DNA from: Planctomycetaceae bacterium
GTDB taxonomy: Bacteria; Planctomycetota; Planctomycetia; Pirellulales; Pirellulaceae
Reading direction: 5' to 3'
Assembly: GCA_947463915.1 (NCBI GenBank)
Contig: CANHVO010000025.1
Span: 1-34,505 of the forward strand
DNA: 34,505 nucleotides
The translations under genes and the position numbers were made by a program. Positions 6,233 to 15,032 of this stretch are shown piece by piece (the first letter of the stretch is position 1; each line of letters opens with the position of its first letter). Under the pieces are notes generated by a model. It had not been told where the DNA came from. It was given only the letters and a program-made list of their open reading frames with translations, and did no database searches.

Positions 6233-8572
6233 TCACTCGGGATTCCATTTTTGGAGCTCCCCTGAACTGTTAAAAACTGCTTCGGCAGATTTATACCATC
6301 GATCGGAGAGAGCAAACTCGCAAGCGATCGGAATGGATCCCGTCAGCTCTTCCATTGTCTCGCAAAGTATGCGATCGATTCGCTTCGCTGCTGCTGTGTG
6401 ATCCGCGTCGATCGGAAGCTCGATCAATACTTCATCGTGAACGAAAGCGACAGCTCGAAAGCCAGATCGATACAACCCCCACAAAGCAAGCTTCGCTCCG
6501 TCAGCTGCAAGGCCTTGGAAGGGAGTATTCCGAGACTGAGAGAAGCCGACTTTCCCGCGTAATCTTCCTGTCATCGTCGCGACTGGGGAAAAGAAGAGAT
6601 CCCTCGAAAGCTGATCCCCTGCCTCTCGATTCTTGATCAGATCGGAGAGCTTCCGATTCTCATTCAACGTCTTCAGCGACTCCCAAACTCGATCGACGAA
6701 GGCTTCGCCGTAGTTGGACCCCGAAGCTTTTCCTTTACCGGCAATGATTCGTTTCGCAGCTCCCAAAGCTCCGTCCGTGTCAAAGCAGCTTCTCACTCGA
6801 AAAGCCGAAGTCTTCAGATTGTGAGCAAGAGCAGCGACCGGATCGTCTTTGAGATACTCCGACAGCTCCGAATAGACTTCTTTGATCAAGCGATCTCGGA
6901 AGCTCGAAGCCAGCTCGATCGTCATCGTTACGCCATAAGTTGCTGCCGCGTAACTCACTAGCGAAGCTGCTCCGAGTCCCCCAGGGATTCCGAAGTTGAG
7001 AGCTTTCGCCTGTTGCCGAAGCTGCTTTTTGTTCGGAAGCTTTGCGAAGTCTTCGAGTGATACGCCTTCAAACATGGAAGCCGTGAAGCTATGCGGATCG
7101 ATCCCCTGTTTGATAACGTCTGCAAGTTGAGAGCGACCGTATCGGCTTTCACAAACTGCCGCCAATGTCCGAAGCTCGATCGCAGCATAATCGATTCCGA
7201 GGAAGACAGTGCCAGACGAAGGGACGATCATTTCACGAAAGCCCCCTGCCCTGGGAAGCTGTTGGATATTCGGACCGTGACAGCTCGATCGCCCCGTCCG
7301 TACCAGCGTTGTATATCGTGGATGGATCCGATCCGTCTTCAAGCCGGCAAAGAATTGACAAAGCTTGGCGACTTCTTCGAGCTGAACCCAGAGCGACAGG
7401 AAAGCTGATCTCTCCGCGTACTGCCCCCAGAACTTGATCGAGCTGCTGATCTTATTTGTCTTCCCCGTTCTTGGAACGTCTTCGAGATCGAGATCTTCAG
7501 CGATTGCTTCGAGAAGCTCAATTAGCTTCGCCTGATTCGTGGAAGGCTTGCCGGAAGCTGTCAGGATCAGCGATCGAGACTTTGAGAGCTTGAAGAGTCC
7601 CTCCGTCGCTTCCATCTGCTGAAGCTGCTCGATCAATCTTTCGACTTCGGCCGACAGCTTCGTCTTCGTCGCTGCGACTTGCTTTTGATCCAAGGCGATC
7701 CCGTTTCTCTCGATCTGCGATAGAGCGATCGCTCCGCGTACCTGAAGCGATTCCGTAAGCAGTCCGAAGCGACTAGAAGCCTCTGGGAGCAGATCCTTCG
7801 AGAAAGGCTTTATCAGATCAGAAGCGATCGTTGAAAGAACGTCCCAAAGCTTGCGCGTTACGATCGCGTCTTTGATCGCGTAACTGAAGAAGCCGGGATC
7901 CGCCAGCTCCCAAGGAAGATCGAGAAGCTCCGAGTATCGAAGCCGGAAGGGATCGTCTTTGTTGATAACAACCCCCATATACACTTTTGCGAGAGTCCCC
8001 AGATCCCGAGACTGAGGATAGCTATCGTCCCTCCCCAGCCTGATCAAAGCGTCAAGTATCATAGTATCGTGAAGCCGGCCCTGATCAGCGACTTCAACCC
8101 AGGCGATCGGATCGCGAAGAGCTGCTCGAATTACTGCGAAGTCGAAGCTCGCATTGTGGGCGATAAAGTGAGCTTCCAAGTGTTGATCAATAAAGGCCTG
8201 AAGATCTGACGGCTTGATCAGCTTATGCTTCGCTCCGTCCGAGACAGAAGCCAAAGCGATCCGAGGGATCTGGCAGTCTTTGATCAGCTCCGTTTCGGTG
8301 TCTATTGCGATCGGAGAGCGAAGCTTTTCGCCGCTTTGCCAGATCGAGAAGTCGAAATCTTGATCTCCCAGCCGTACCGATTGCCGGGAGAAGTCTTCGA
8401 TCGATTCCTGATCGAGCAAGTTTAGAAAGAGCTGCCGATTGTCCCGAAGAGCTGTCTTCATGTCGTCCGTCAGTCTTGAGAGATCGCCCACCACTTCGAG
8501 CAAGCGATCAGATCGAAGCTTTACTCGAAGCGATAGAGCGTTAAGGGATTCGAATAGCTGTTGCGTGTTCAT
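6233..8572 (-). CDS. Family A DNA polymerase with 3'-5' exonuclease and docking-like N-terminus
   Basis: Replicative or repair polymerase of the element, 779 residues from ATG 8572 (a GTG at 8650 would add 26). Residues about 3-53 resemble a TubC_N-type docking domain, seen in the run LNALSLRV, the hydrophobic core and a final LFLNLL. A DnaQ-like proofreading domain follows: D91-T-E93, HNASFDF (D144), and YAIKD. The polymerase domain has TGRSSCHGPNIQQLP, motif A DYAAIELR (about 460), motif B with KALNFG (about 520) and motif C VHDE (about 710), all with catalytic residues intact. There is no N-terminal 5' nuclease, so this is a phage-type enzyme, not chromosomal PolA. It follows the primase-helicase gene on the same strand. 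Confidence 0.92.
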   Translation of the reverse strand: MNTQQLFESLNALSLRVKLRSDRLLEVVGDLSRLTDDMKTALRDNRQLFLNLLDQESIEDFSRQSVRLGDQDFDFSIWQSGEKLRSPIAIDTETELIKDCQIPRIALASVSDGAKHKLIKPSDLQAFIDQHLEAHFIAHNASFDFAVIRAALRDPIAWVEVADQGRLHDTMILDALIRLGRDDSYPQSRDLGTLAKVYMGVVINKDDPFRLRYSELLDLPWELADPGFFSYAIKDAIVTRKLWDVLSTIASDLIKPFSKDLLPEASSRFGLLTESLQVRGAIALSQIERNGIALDQKQVAATKTKLSAEVERLIEQLQQMEATEGLFKLSKSRSLILTASGKPSTNQAKLIELLEAIAEDLDLEDVPRTGKTNKISSSIKFWGQYAERSAFLSLWVQLEEVAKLCQFFAGLKTDRIHPRYTTLVRTGRSSCHGPNIQQLPRAGGFREMIVPSSGTVFLGIDYAAIELRTLAAVCESRYGRSQLADVIKQGIDPHSFTASMFEGVSLEDFAKLPNKKQLRQQAKALNFGIPGGLGAASLVSYAAATYGVTMTIELASSFRDRLIKEVYSELSEYLKDDPVAALAHNLKTSAFRVRSCFDTDGALGAAKRIIAGKGKASGSNYGEAFVDRVWESLKTLNENRKLSDLIKNREAGDQLSRDLFFSPVATMTGRLRGKVGFSQSRNTPFQGLAADGAKLALWGLYRSGFRAVAFVHDEVLIELPIDADHTAAAKRIDRILCETMEELTGSIPIACEFALSDRWYKSAEAVFNSSGELQKWNPE

Positions 8573-8718
8573 CTTCAGTATGCCAGCCGAAAAGTGATGG
8601 GGATAGACTTGTCCTTGAGTGTCTTGAATTGTCGCAAGACTTAGCTTCACGTTGCCAGATTGCCACTACGTTGCATACAGGCAATCCGTGGCAAGCTGGC
8701 ATTCTGACAACCTGAGAA

Positions 8719-10650
8719 TCAGAAAGTGAACTTCGATTCGCTTCCCGTTTCAACGTCCGAAGGGGGAGCTTCCGAGCTGCTCGACTGCTCCAACAATCGC
8801 CACCACCAAACCCTTTCGCGTTGCTCTGCCTTCACTCCGAGCTTCTTCTTCGCCCTGTTCAGCGTCCGATCAGCGATCCCGTCTTTGAACGCTTGCTTCT
8901 TCGCTTCTGCCGCCTTTACTGCTCCGTCCGAGAGGAAGCCCCTAATCCATTCGACAGCCTCTTCGATAGCGGATCGATCTTCGCTTCCACCTTCGTTCTC
9001 GACTTCGTTGATCGAGATCTCGACAGTCCCTTTCTCCCAAACTGCGAAGCCTGCTCCGTTCGATCCCGATTGAATTCGATACGCCAAGCCGGGAGCAGCG
9101 GCGAGATTATTCTTCACTGGGAGCAGAAGCCGACGATCAGCGTCTTCGGGATCCTCGCATACTCGAAGCTCGATTCGAGCGACTTGGACGAAAGCTCCGG
9201 ATCCCAGCGACCGATTCTTCGATCCTTTGCCGGCTTTGTTCAAGTGATTCATCGCTACGATCGCGACTTGATGTCTCTCCGCCAGCGATCGTAAAGGCGA
9301 TAGAACCCTTCGAACGTCTGTTGCCCGATCGCTATTCGTTGCAGCTCCCAGATAATCCATAATCGGATCAATAACGACAAGCTTCGCTTCGGGATAGTTT
9401 CCGAGAAGAGTATCGAGCTTCCCAATATGTCGCGACAGATCGATCGGAGAAGCGTATTCTTCGCCTTCAGGCTTCGGCCCGCGTATCAAGTGAACTCGAT
9501 CGACATTCGCCCCGGCCGCGTCAAGCCTAGGCCGGACCGTGTCTTCAGCCCCGTCTTCGGATCCAATGAAGAAGCTGTCTCCGATCTGACAGGAAGCCCC
9601 GTCTGGAAAAGCCATACCTTTGCTGATCCGTGATGCCAGATCGCAAGTGAGCATACTTTTGCCGACTCCGCCTTCGCCTGTCAGAAGTGTTATCTTCCCA
9701 AGAGCAAAACGACCCGGCCAAAGCCAAGCGACCGGCTTCGCTTCAATGTCGCGAAAGCTGAGAACTTGAAGCTCTAAAGATCCTTCCGAAGTTGCCGATT
9801 CGCTGTTTTCATTTTGGGGGTTGTTTGCTAAATGCTTCGCGACAAGATTCACGACAGTCTTCGCGACCGATGCTTCCTTCATTGGAGGATCGCAGCGTCT
9901 CCCCCAGTCCGTCGCAAGTTGCAAGAGATCAGGAGTATCGCCAAGCCTTCCTAAGTGAGATCCGACCAGCCGGCAAAGCTTATCCGTTCTCTCTCCGTCC
10001 CCCACACCGGGAGCAGTCCGAAGATCGAGATCCTCGAAGCTGAATTCGCTTTGAGCTGCCGGCTTCGACTTCGACTTCGTTGTCGCTCCCGTTACAAAGT
10101 TGATCAACCACTCGGGAGCAGTTGCGAGCTCTGCTTCTTCAGGCGATACGATCCATCGATACCGATTCCCTGAAGCATGAAGGCTTGGAGCTGCTACTAT
10201 CGCTCCGCCTTTTGTCTTCACATCGATCGAAAGGCCTTGGATCTTCGTCTGATTCTTCGAGATCTTGCGATCGACTCGGAAGAGATAGTGCTTTCCCCCT
10301 CCTCCTGTCGCTGCTGTTGGAGTCCGAGGAAGCTCTCCGTTCTCTGCGATCAAGCGATCGAGATCGCGAAGGCCGGCTGCTCCGTCAATATCGAGAACCC
10401 AAAAGTTATCGCAGATCAGACCGATAGAAGCGTCCGAACTGCTGAAGAGCGTCTTCAAGATAGAAGGATCAACCGTTGCCGACTTCAGCCCCCCCAGCTC
10501 GAAGAAAGGGTGTTTGCCAGGATCTTCGCAAGCTCTTCCTTTGCGACAAGAGCAACTATTATTTGATGGGGGTTGTACAGGGTAAACCTCCCAGCCTCTT
10601 GAAGCATAGGCCAATACGGATTCGACAGGATCTTCCATTTCGCATACCAT
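8719..10650 (-). CDS. Primase-polymerase / RecA-like helicase replication protein
   Basis: A 643-residue bifunctional initiator. The N-terminal prim-pol domain has a small Cys cluster (C33, C35, C41), the metal-binding D87-I-D89 in VLDIDG, H121 in GGKHYLF and D143 in LSIDVKTKGG. The C-terminal AAA/RecA-like (RepA-type) domain has Walker A GEGGVGKS (325-332), Walker B LVVIDPIMD (about 424-432) and a sensor-like AIVAMNHLN. Such proteins prime and unwind DNA in plasmids, phages and satellites. It is 68 bp upstream of the polymerase ATG on the same strand. An upstream AGGA supports ATG 10650; ATG 10638 is also possible. Confidence 0.9.
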   Translation of the reverse strand: MVCEMEDPVESVLAYASRGWEVYPVQPPSNNSCSCRKGRACEDPGKHPFFELGGLKSATVDPSILKTLFSSSDASIGLICDNFWVLDIDGAAGLRDLDRLIAENGELPRTPTAATGGGGKHYLFRVDRKISKNQTKIQGLSIDVKTKGGAIVAAPSLHASGNRYRWIVSPEEAELATAPEWLINFVTGATTKSKSKPAAQSEFSFEDLDLRTAPGVGDGERTDKLCRLVGSHLGRLGDTPDLLQLATDWGRRCDPPMKEASVAKTVVNLVAKHLANNPQNENSESATSEGSLELQVLSFRDIEAKPVAWLWPGRFALGKITLLTGEGGVGKSMLTCDLASRISKGMAFPDGASCQIGDSFFIGSEDGAEDTVRPRLDAAGANVDRVHLIRGPKPEGEEYASPIDLSRHIGKLDTLLGNYPEAKLVVIDPIMDYLGAATNSDRATDVRRVLSPLRSLAERHQVAIVAMNHLNKAGKGSKNRSLGSGAFVQVARIELRVCEDPEDADRRLLLPVKNNLAAAPGLAYRIQSGSNGAGFAVWEKGTVEISINEVENEGGSEDRSAIEEAVEWIRGFLSDGAVKAAEAKKQAFKDGIADRTLNRAKKKLGVKAEQRERVWWWRLLEQSSSSEAPPSDVETGSESKFTF

Positions 10651-10688
10651 TTCATTTGAGTCCTAAATCCTTCAGGGATTCGATTCAC

Positions 10689-10729
10689 AAAAAGCGAAGG
10701 CCTGGGGAGTTGCCAGCTCTCCCAGGCCT
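10689..10729 (-). terminator. Possible intrinsic terminator upstream of the primase gene
   Basis: Arms AGGCCTGGG (10698-10706) and CCCAGGCCT (10721-10729) form a perfect 9-bp stem. Read on the minus strand the stem is followed after five bases by five T. It sits between the 63-residue gene and the primase gene, where it could lower expression of the replication proteins relative to the small proteins upstream. Confidence 0.4.
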
Positions 10730-10747
10730 CTCGCGTTAAATAGCCTT

Positions 10748-10939
10748 TCAACCTTTCGATTGAATGAACTGCTTTTGCAGTAAGACAAACTTCGCTTTGT
10801 CCGATGCTTCAAGCTCAATCAGAAGACCCGCTGCTTGATCGTTCGAGATCTTCTTCTCGGTTGCTACCCAAAAAATGAAACGAAAAGCCGTTTCAATATT
10901 AGGGAACTTCAAGAGCTTCACTGGGGTTGCTGATTCCAT
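10748..10939 (-). CDS. Small hypothetical protein in the replication block
   Basis: A 63-residue, predicted mostly helical protein with no recognised domain. It begins MESATPVKLLKF and contains an aromatic stretch FRFIFWVATEKK and a C-terminal helix rich in Lys and Gln. It lies 16 bp after the SSB-like gene on the same strand, and tight packing in an operon is the main support that it is real. An alternative TTG-started frame running 10751 to 10485 overlaps the primase N-terminus and is judged unlikely. Confidence 0.5.
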   Translation of the reverse strand: MESATPVKLLKFPNIETAFRFIFWVATEKKISNDQAAGLLIELEASDKAKFVLLQKQFIQSKG

Positions 10940-10955
10940 CGCGATAACTCCTTCG

Positions 10956-11318
10956 CTATTCTGCCGACTTCAGAAAAGTAGCGACCCGTGTCGATCCTGA
11001 TTCCGTCGATTCGACGACGATCATTCCCCTCGCTCCGATATGATCGGCGAAGTCGAAAGCTTCTCCACTAACGAGATCGCGACCGACAAGAGCTTTCGCA
11101 AACCGGTAAAGATTGCTCTTCGCCGAGAACTTCGTCGAGCAGATCCGCGAAGCCTCTTCCCCTTTGTGTTCTCCCGTTACGATCTTGAACTTCAGCAAAA
11201 CCCCTTCGCCGTACAAGTCGCTGTTCTGTTCGAACTTTTCCAAGCCGACAAAAGTCGCGTTGTATGATCCTGTTGGTACTCCCGAAGCCGACGATACTGT
11301 AAAACTTGTTGAACTCAT
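10956..11318 (-). CDS. Putative phage-type single-strand DNA-binding or replication accessory protein
   Basis: A 120-residue beta-rich protein. Features suggestive of a phage OB-fold or DUF669-like accessory are GSYNATFVGLEKFE near the N-terminus, LLKFKIVTGEHKGEEASRI in the middle and a C-terminal IVVESTESG strand. The ATG at 11318 has AAGG eight bases upstream; the frame is open to 11360, but the extra residues look unlike the rest. Position between the HTH genes and the primase-helicase supports a role in element replication. I cannot name a family with certainty. Confidence 0.55.
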   Translation of the reverse strand: MSSTSFTVSSASGVPTGSYNATFVGLEKFEQNSDLYGEGVLLKFKIVTGEHKGEEASRICSTKFSAKSNLYRFAKALVGRDLVSGEAFDFADHIGARGMIVVESTESGSTRVATFLKSAE

Positions 11319-11349
11319 TTCGATAACCTTCATCCTTCCAAAACTCGAT

Positions 11350-11541
11350 TCACACCTCATCTGACGAAGAACGTCTTCGCCAGTAAATTTCTTCAGCTGT
11401 CAGATCGATTCCGACAGCGTGTCTCTCGCAGCGAAGAACCACTTCGCCGTCAAGCCAATGTTTCGCGATCCCGTCGCTCGATCCGCAGATCTCGCAGGAT
11501 CCATCGTTGGGATCGACTTTTGCGGGATCGGAGTCATTCAT
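11350..11541 (-). CDS. Small zinc-knuckle-like protein
   Basis: A 63-residue protein with CEICG near residue 16 and CERH about 20 residues later, a Cys2-CysHis arrangement suited to one zinc ion. It starts at ATG 11541, which overlaps the stop of the AlpA-type gene by four bases (ATGA), so the two are translationally coupled. AGGG lies about eight bases upstream. The function is unknown; small zinc proteins in such operons are often DNA- or RNA-binding. Confidence 0.6.
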   Translation of the reverse strand: MNDSDPAKVDPNDGSCEICGSSDGIAKHWLDGEVVLRCERHAVGIDLTAEEIYWRRRSSSDEV

Positions 11542-11747
11542 CGCGATACCCTTGGACAGCCGGATCGGATCCAATCTGAGATCTCGCTTGATCGCCAGCG
11601 TCTTGCTCCGCCAAGCTTCAAGCCTTTCGGAAACTCCCCGGCTTCAATTTTGCGATCGATGGATCGCTTAGATAGCTTCACCTGCTGGGCTACCTGCATT
11701 TTGGTAATCAGCTCTTCGCCTTGCTGAAGCGTCGAATTCGGTGTCAT
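11538..11747 (-). CDS. AlpA/excisionase-type HTH protein
   Basis: A 69-residue protein with a MerR-like winged helix: ELITKMQVAQQVKLSKRSIDRKIEAGEFPKG, then LGGARRWRSSEISDWI. This is the AlpA/excisionase pattern found in phage satellites and integrative elements. It can act as a recombination directionality factor for the integrase or as an activator of the replication genes. The ATG at 11747 is preceded by GGGAG at good spacing; the TTG at 11759 is less likely. It is the first gene of the coupled minus-strand run that leads into replication. Confidence 0.82.
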   Translation of the reverse strand: MTPNSTLQQGEELITKMQVAQQVKLSKRSIDRKIEAGEFPKGLKLGGARRWRSSEISDWIRSGCPRVSR

Positions 11748-11887
11748 AACAACTCCCAAACTTAAGAAGCGATAGCGTTAGCGAAGTTGCTAGGCGATCG
11801 ACTGAAAGAAGTTTTAGGAGCTGTCTAAGCTTATGGAAATTAAGAGGAAGCAAAGGAATTTTACTCCCTTGCTTCGTTTTGTTAGAA

Positions 11888-11901
11888 GGCAATGCATTGC
11901 C
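11888..11901. promoter_or_regulatory. Perfect 14-bp palindrome upstream of the AlpA-type gene
   Basis: GGCAATGCATTGCC is a perfect palindrome in the 172-bp gap between the AlpA-type gene and the stop of the 286-residue gene. It could be an operator for the XRE or AlpA-type protein or part of a hairpin after the upstream gene. No T-run follows on either strand. Confidence 0.3.
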
Positions 11902-11919
11902 AAGAGAAGACGTTAATCG

Positions 11920-12780
11920 TCAGGTCAAGAATTCTTTCAAAAGGATTTCTTTTCCTTTGCTTCCTTTGACAAAATCTGTCCAAGGCTTTCCTTTTTTGAT
12001 TCCTTCTTTCGCGAATTTAACGAACTCGCCCAGCTGATCTTCAGGCCATCCATTTGCCTTTGCAGTAGGGAATGCCTCCACGATCTGCACTCCTTCCCGA
12101 GTCCTTCTGCGACTGCCTTCCAGGATCAAAGCTTCCTGCTGTCGCCGATACTCGCTCCATATGCGACCACAAAAAACATAATGTCGATTCTTCAGTGAAA
12201 GACTCGCTAGTAAAGCCTCTTGCCTAATCTTTTCGACGTCAGCCATCGCGGCCGGAGTTGCAGGTTGCGAGATTTCATTCGGCTTCGGCTCGGTTGACGA
12301 CCTTCTTACTTTGACTAATCCCCTAAGGCAAGCCGTCAAGATGTCCTGGATGCTATTAGCGACTTCGAAGACTTTGGTGCGTATTTCTTGTCGCGTCCCA
12401 GGTTGCGTCCAATCTATAGAGCCATTGTCCTTTGGTAGTCCACCCAACTCCCTGTCAATTGCCTTGGCCTCCGTAGTCCAACCACAGTCCGCTAGGTGTC
12501 CCGCCGCTTCTTCTAGGCAATGTCGCCAGGGATAGTAGTTTTCAATCCTCGGACGATTATGGACACCGGCTTGAACGTCTTGCTCGTATTTCTTCTTTGT
12601 AGTCTTCTTCACCTTAGTCGCTGGGGCGGTCCCTTCTGGCAACGCCGCTAACCGTTCGAATTCCTTTTCAAACTCTGCCGCAGACTCTTCCGATTTCTTC
12701 TCTTGCTCAAAGAAGTTGTTTATCGCCTTGATAGCCTGTTCGAGAGGCTTACGAATCGATTCAGCTTGAGAAAACCGCAT
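11920..12780 (-). CDS. Hypothetical 286-residue protein, partner of the protease gene
   Basis: No family recognised. The N-terminal 60 residues are helical and highly charged (RKPLEQAIKAINNFFEQEKK and following), probably coiled coil, then a Lys-rich linker with TKVKKTTKKK. A middle segment carries NYYPWRHCLEEAAGHLADCGW, and the C-terminal third is helical and basic. ATG 12780 has AAAGGTG about nine bases upstream; the frame stays open to 12843 inside the protease gene but is not needed. It starts 17 bp after the protease stop, so the two form a transcriptional unit. A cytoplasmic effector or adaptor paired with the protease is conceivable, but this is only context. Confidence 0.6.
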   Translation of the reverse strand: MRFSQAESIRKPLEQAIKAINNFFEQEKKSEESAAEFEKEFERLAALPEGTAPATKVKKTTKKKYEQDVQAGVHNRPRIENYYPWRHCLEEAAGHLADCGWTTEAKAIDRELGGLPKDNGSIDWTQPGTRQEIRTKVFEVANSIQDILTACLRGLVKVRRSSTEPKPNEISQPATPAAMADVEKIRQEALLASLSLKNRHYVFCGRIWSEYRRQQEALILEGSRRRTREGVQIVEAFPTAKANGWPEDQLGEFVKFAKEGIKKGKPWTDFVKGSKGKEILLKEFLT

Positions 12781-12797
12781 AGGATTCACACCTTTGT

Positions 12798-15032
12798 TTA
12801 TGGTTGCTTTTTTGCACGGCATTTGGCGATTGCCTCGTCGCAAATATCCACAGCCGAATGCATCCCTAAAGCCAGGTATTTTGCACGAGCTTCTTGTAAT
12901 TTGACTATTGCCTCGGAGAATCGTCTGGCTTTCTGGAGCAAGGACGCTAGTCGTTCACAAACGTATTCCGAAGTGCCACCCAAGCGGTAACACGCTTCGT
13001 ACGATTCAATTGCCTTTTCATTTACGCCAAGTTTGTCATAAATGTCCCCCAAACCAGCATAACTGCCCGGATTGTTCGGACTGAGTTCGGCTGCCGTTTG
13101 GTAGTCCTGCAATGCCGAGTTGAGCTGTTCGAGTTCTTCGAAAGCTGAACCTCGTTTCTTAAACGCTTCGGAACACCGAGGAACGAGTTGCACGAGCCTA
13201 TCCGCAGCAAGCAGTGCTTCTGCGTGTTGTCCAGTACGCGATAGGGCATCGCGAAGATTATCATGAGCTGGCGGGAACTTTGGGTTCAGTTGAATTGAAT
13301 GCTTAAGAAAGCGAATACCAGCCTGATGATCTGGACTGCGCTGTAGTTGACGCCCTACGATATCCATGAAGGGGAGCCCTTGCTCAGACTTGGGTACAGG
13401 TGCGGCAAGATTGATGTCATAGTTCGCTATATAAATGTTCGCCATCCCACGAGCGTAGTACAAAAGATACTCGAAGTCGCCGCACGAGGAGGGCTCAATG
13501 CTCAGTAGCGTTTTCAACAATACGCGGTAAAGATTCGCCGTTCTGTCAATCGGGGAATCTACATCGACAACGCCGATGATAGTCCACAACTCTTCCTTTT
13601 TGCGTCCCTCCGCCTTACTCATGGCGCTCTTCACCGGAGAGAGAGCAGCCTCCACCTCGTCATCAATGCTCGTGCCGCGCCACAACTCCCGACTATTGCA
13701 TTGCCCTTTGAGGAAGTCACGGACCTCACTTGCCGGGACCGCGAAGTTCAGATTCTGCCCACCGCGATGCAGGGCAGTAACAACCCCAACAACTTGTCCG
13801 GTTTCGTCAACAAGCGGGCCGCCACTTGACCCAGGACTAACGGGGGCGCTGAACTGTAGTCGGGGTAACCCTTCGGAACCACTTCGGTAGCCGCTTACTA
13901 TTCCTTCACTGAATGTGGATTCTAATCCTTTGGGGCTTCCAATCGCGTAGACCTTCATACCAACCACGGGGTCTCCTCTAGCCGCGATTTCAATCGTCGG
14001 AACTGACCTGTTCCACCAGGGGATCTTGGATTCAGCCAAACCCCAGTCCCAAATGTCTAAAAATCCATCCAAACCATCCGCCCTTTTACTTAGCGTCTTC
14101 TGATTCTTTGGCGGCCATAACGTGACGGACACTAGGGCCAAGTCCAAGTCCTCTCGTTCCATAACAACTTTATCAATGTATGCTTCGAGATGTACACCGA
14201 AATCATGGACGCGGACTTTTGCGGAAGCTGCGGTTCGGATCACATGATAATTGGTAAGAAGGTAACCGTGCATCTCCCATCTCCCGCCTTTTCTAAGTAA
14301 GGATTTCCTTGGCGTGAACTGCTCAACCTGCGAAATGTTGATGAAGAATCCGGATCCTAGTCCGGTATCATAACCCCCGCTGTCTTTCGTCAAGATCGTT
14401 GCGACAGCGATTCGAGAATTCTCATAAAGCGTTGCGGGATCACGAATCACCCGAGCTTCGTTTGCCGTACTCTGTGAAGTTTCTGACGCGATGACGCTCG
14501 AGTCGCCATCGTTTGCGGTGGGCAATCCGTCGCTCGGCGTCGCGAGGACAGCATCTTTGGAGCCAGCCGACTTCGCAACAACCGAGTGCCGTTGATCCTT
14601 CTCCGCCTGCTGCTGCTCGCCACCGCCCCGAAATACCAGAGCTATGAGCAAGATTAAGAGCAAGACGAACCCGGTGCTTGCTATGATCGCTACCCACGTT
14701 GCGGGATGGATACGGTCCGGCTTCTCGGATGCCGCGTTGACTGCCGCAGCGCCTCGGCCAGGGCGAGTCGGATTTGCGACACCAACGTTTTTACTAAGCG
14801 CGACGGACCCCTGCATTGCATTAGGTAGCGGCGGAGGTACCGGAGTCGTAGACGCAATTTGCTGGAATAGCCCCCTCGCTCGCTCAGCGAGTACCCAGCT
14901 GGCACTCTCGCTCTGACGTATCAGCGTGTCTGGCCTGACGATACCAGCATCTACCAGCCTGCGTAGTTCTTTCGAATCGATCGGGCCGGACTGCCGCCCC
15001 TCGGCTGTCTGATAAAACCACTGAGCCACCAT
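12798..15032 (-). CDS. Membrane-anchored GYF_2-trypsin-like serine protease-TPR protein
   Basis: A 744-residue multidomain protein. Residues 1-55 are a GYF_2 domain (QWFYQTAEGRQSGPI, then a Trp near 46). A proline linker (63-70) and one membrane helix (about 111-134, WVAIIASTGFVLLLILLIAL) follow. A trypsin/HtrA-type domain covers about 200-440 with H263 in NYHVI, D297 in DLDLAL and S403 in PGSSGGPL, so the triad is intact. The C-terminal 160 residues are three or four TPR repeats, with typical NPxxxxAHxNL and LGDIYDKLG patterns. The GYF_2 part should be cytoplasmic or the protein could be oriented the other way; this is not decidable here. ATG 15032 follows AAAGGTGGGG. It may sense and cleave a protein target, perhaps in defence. 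Confidence 0.85.
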   Translation of the reverse strand: MVAQWFYQTAEGRQSGPIDSKELRRLVDAGIVRPDTLIRQSESASWVLAERARGLFQQIASTTPVPPPLPNAMQGSVALSKNVGVANPTRPGRGAAAVNAASEKPDRIHPATWVAIIASTGFVLLLILLIALVFRGGGEQQQAEKDQRHSVVAKSAGSKDAVLATPSDGLPTANDGDSSVIASETSQSTANEARVIRDPATLYENSRIAVATILTKDSGGYDTGLGSGFFINISQVEQFTPRKSLLRKGGRWEMHGYLLTNYHVIRTAASAKVRVHDFGVHLEAYIDKVVMEREDLDLALVSVTLWPPKNQKTLSKRADGLDGFLDIWDWGLAESKIPWWNRSVPTIEIAARGDPVVGMKVYAIGSPKGLESTFSEGIVSGYRSGSEGLPRLQFSAPVSPGSSGGPLVDETGQVVGVVTALHRGGQNLNFAVPASEVRDFLKGQCNSRELWRGTSIDDEVEAALSPVKSAMSKAEGRKKEELWTIIGVVDVDSPIDRTANLYRVLLKTLLSIEPSSCGDFEYLLYYARGMANIYIANYDINLAAPVPKSEQGLPFMDIVGRQLQRSPDHQAGIRFLKHSIQLNPKFPPAHDNLRDALSRTGQHAEALLAADRLVQLVPRCSEAFKKRGSAFEELEQLNSALQDYQTAAELSPNNPGSYAGLGDIYDKLGVNEKAIESYEACYRLGGTSEYVCERLASLLQKARRFSEAIVKLQEARAKYLALGMHSAVDICDEAIAKCRAKKQP

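Noticed and set aside
10485-10751. TTG-started frame overlapping the primase N-terminus
   Set aside because: It overlaps a well-supported gene by about 165 bp, lacks an ATG and runs over the hairpin at 10689-10729.
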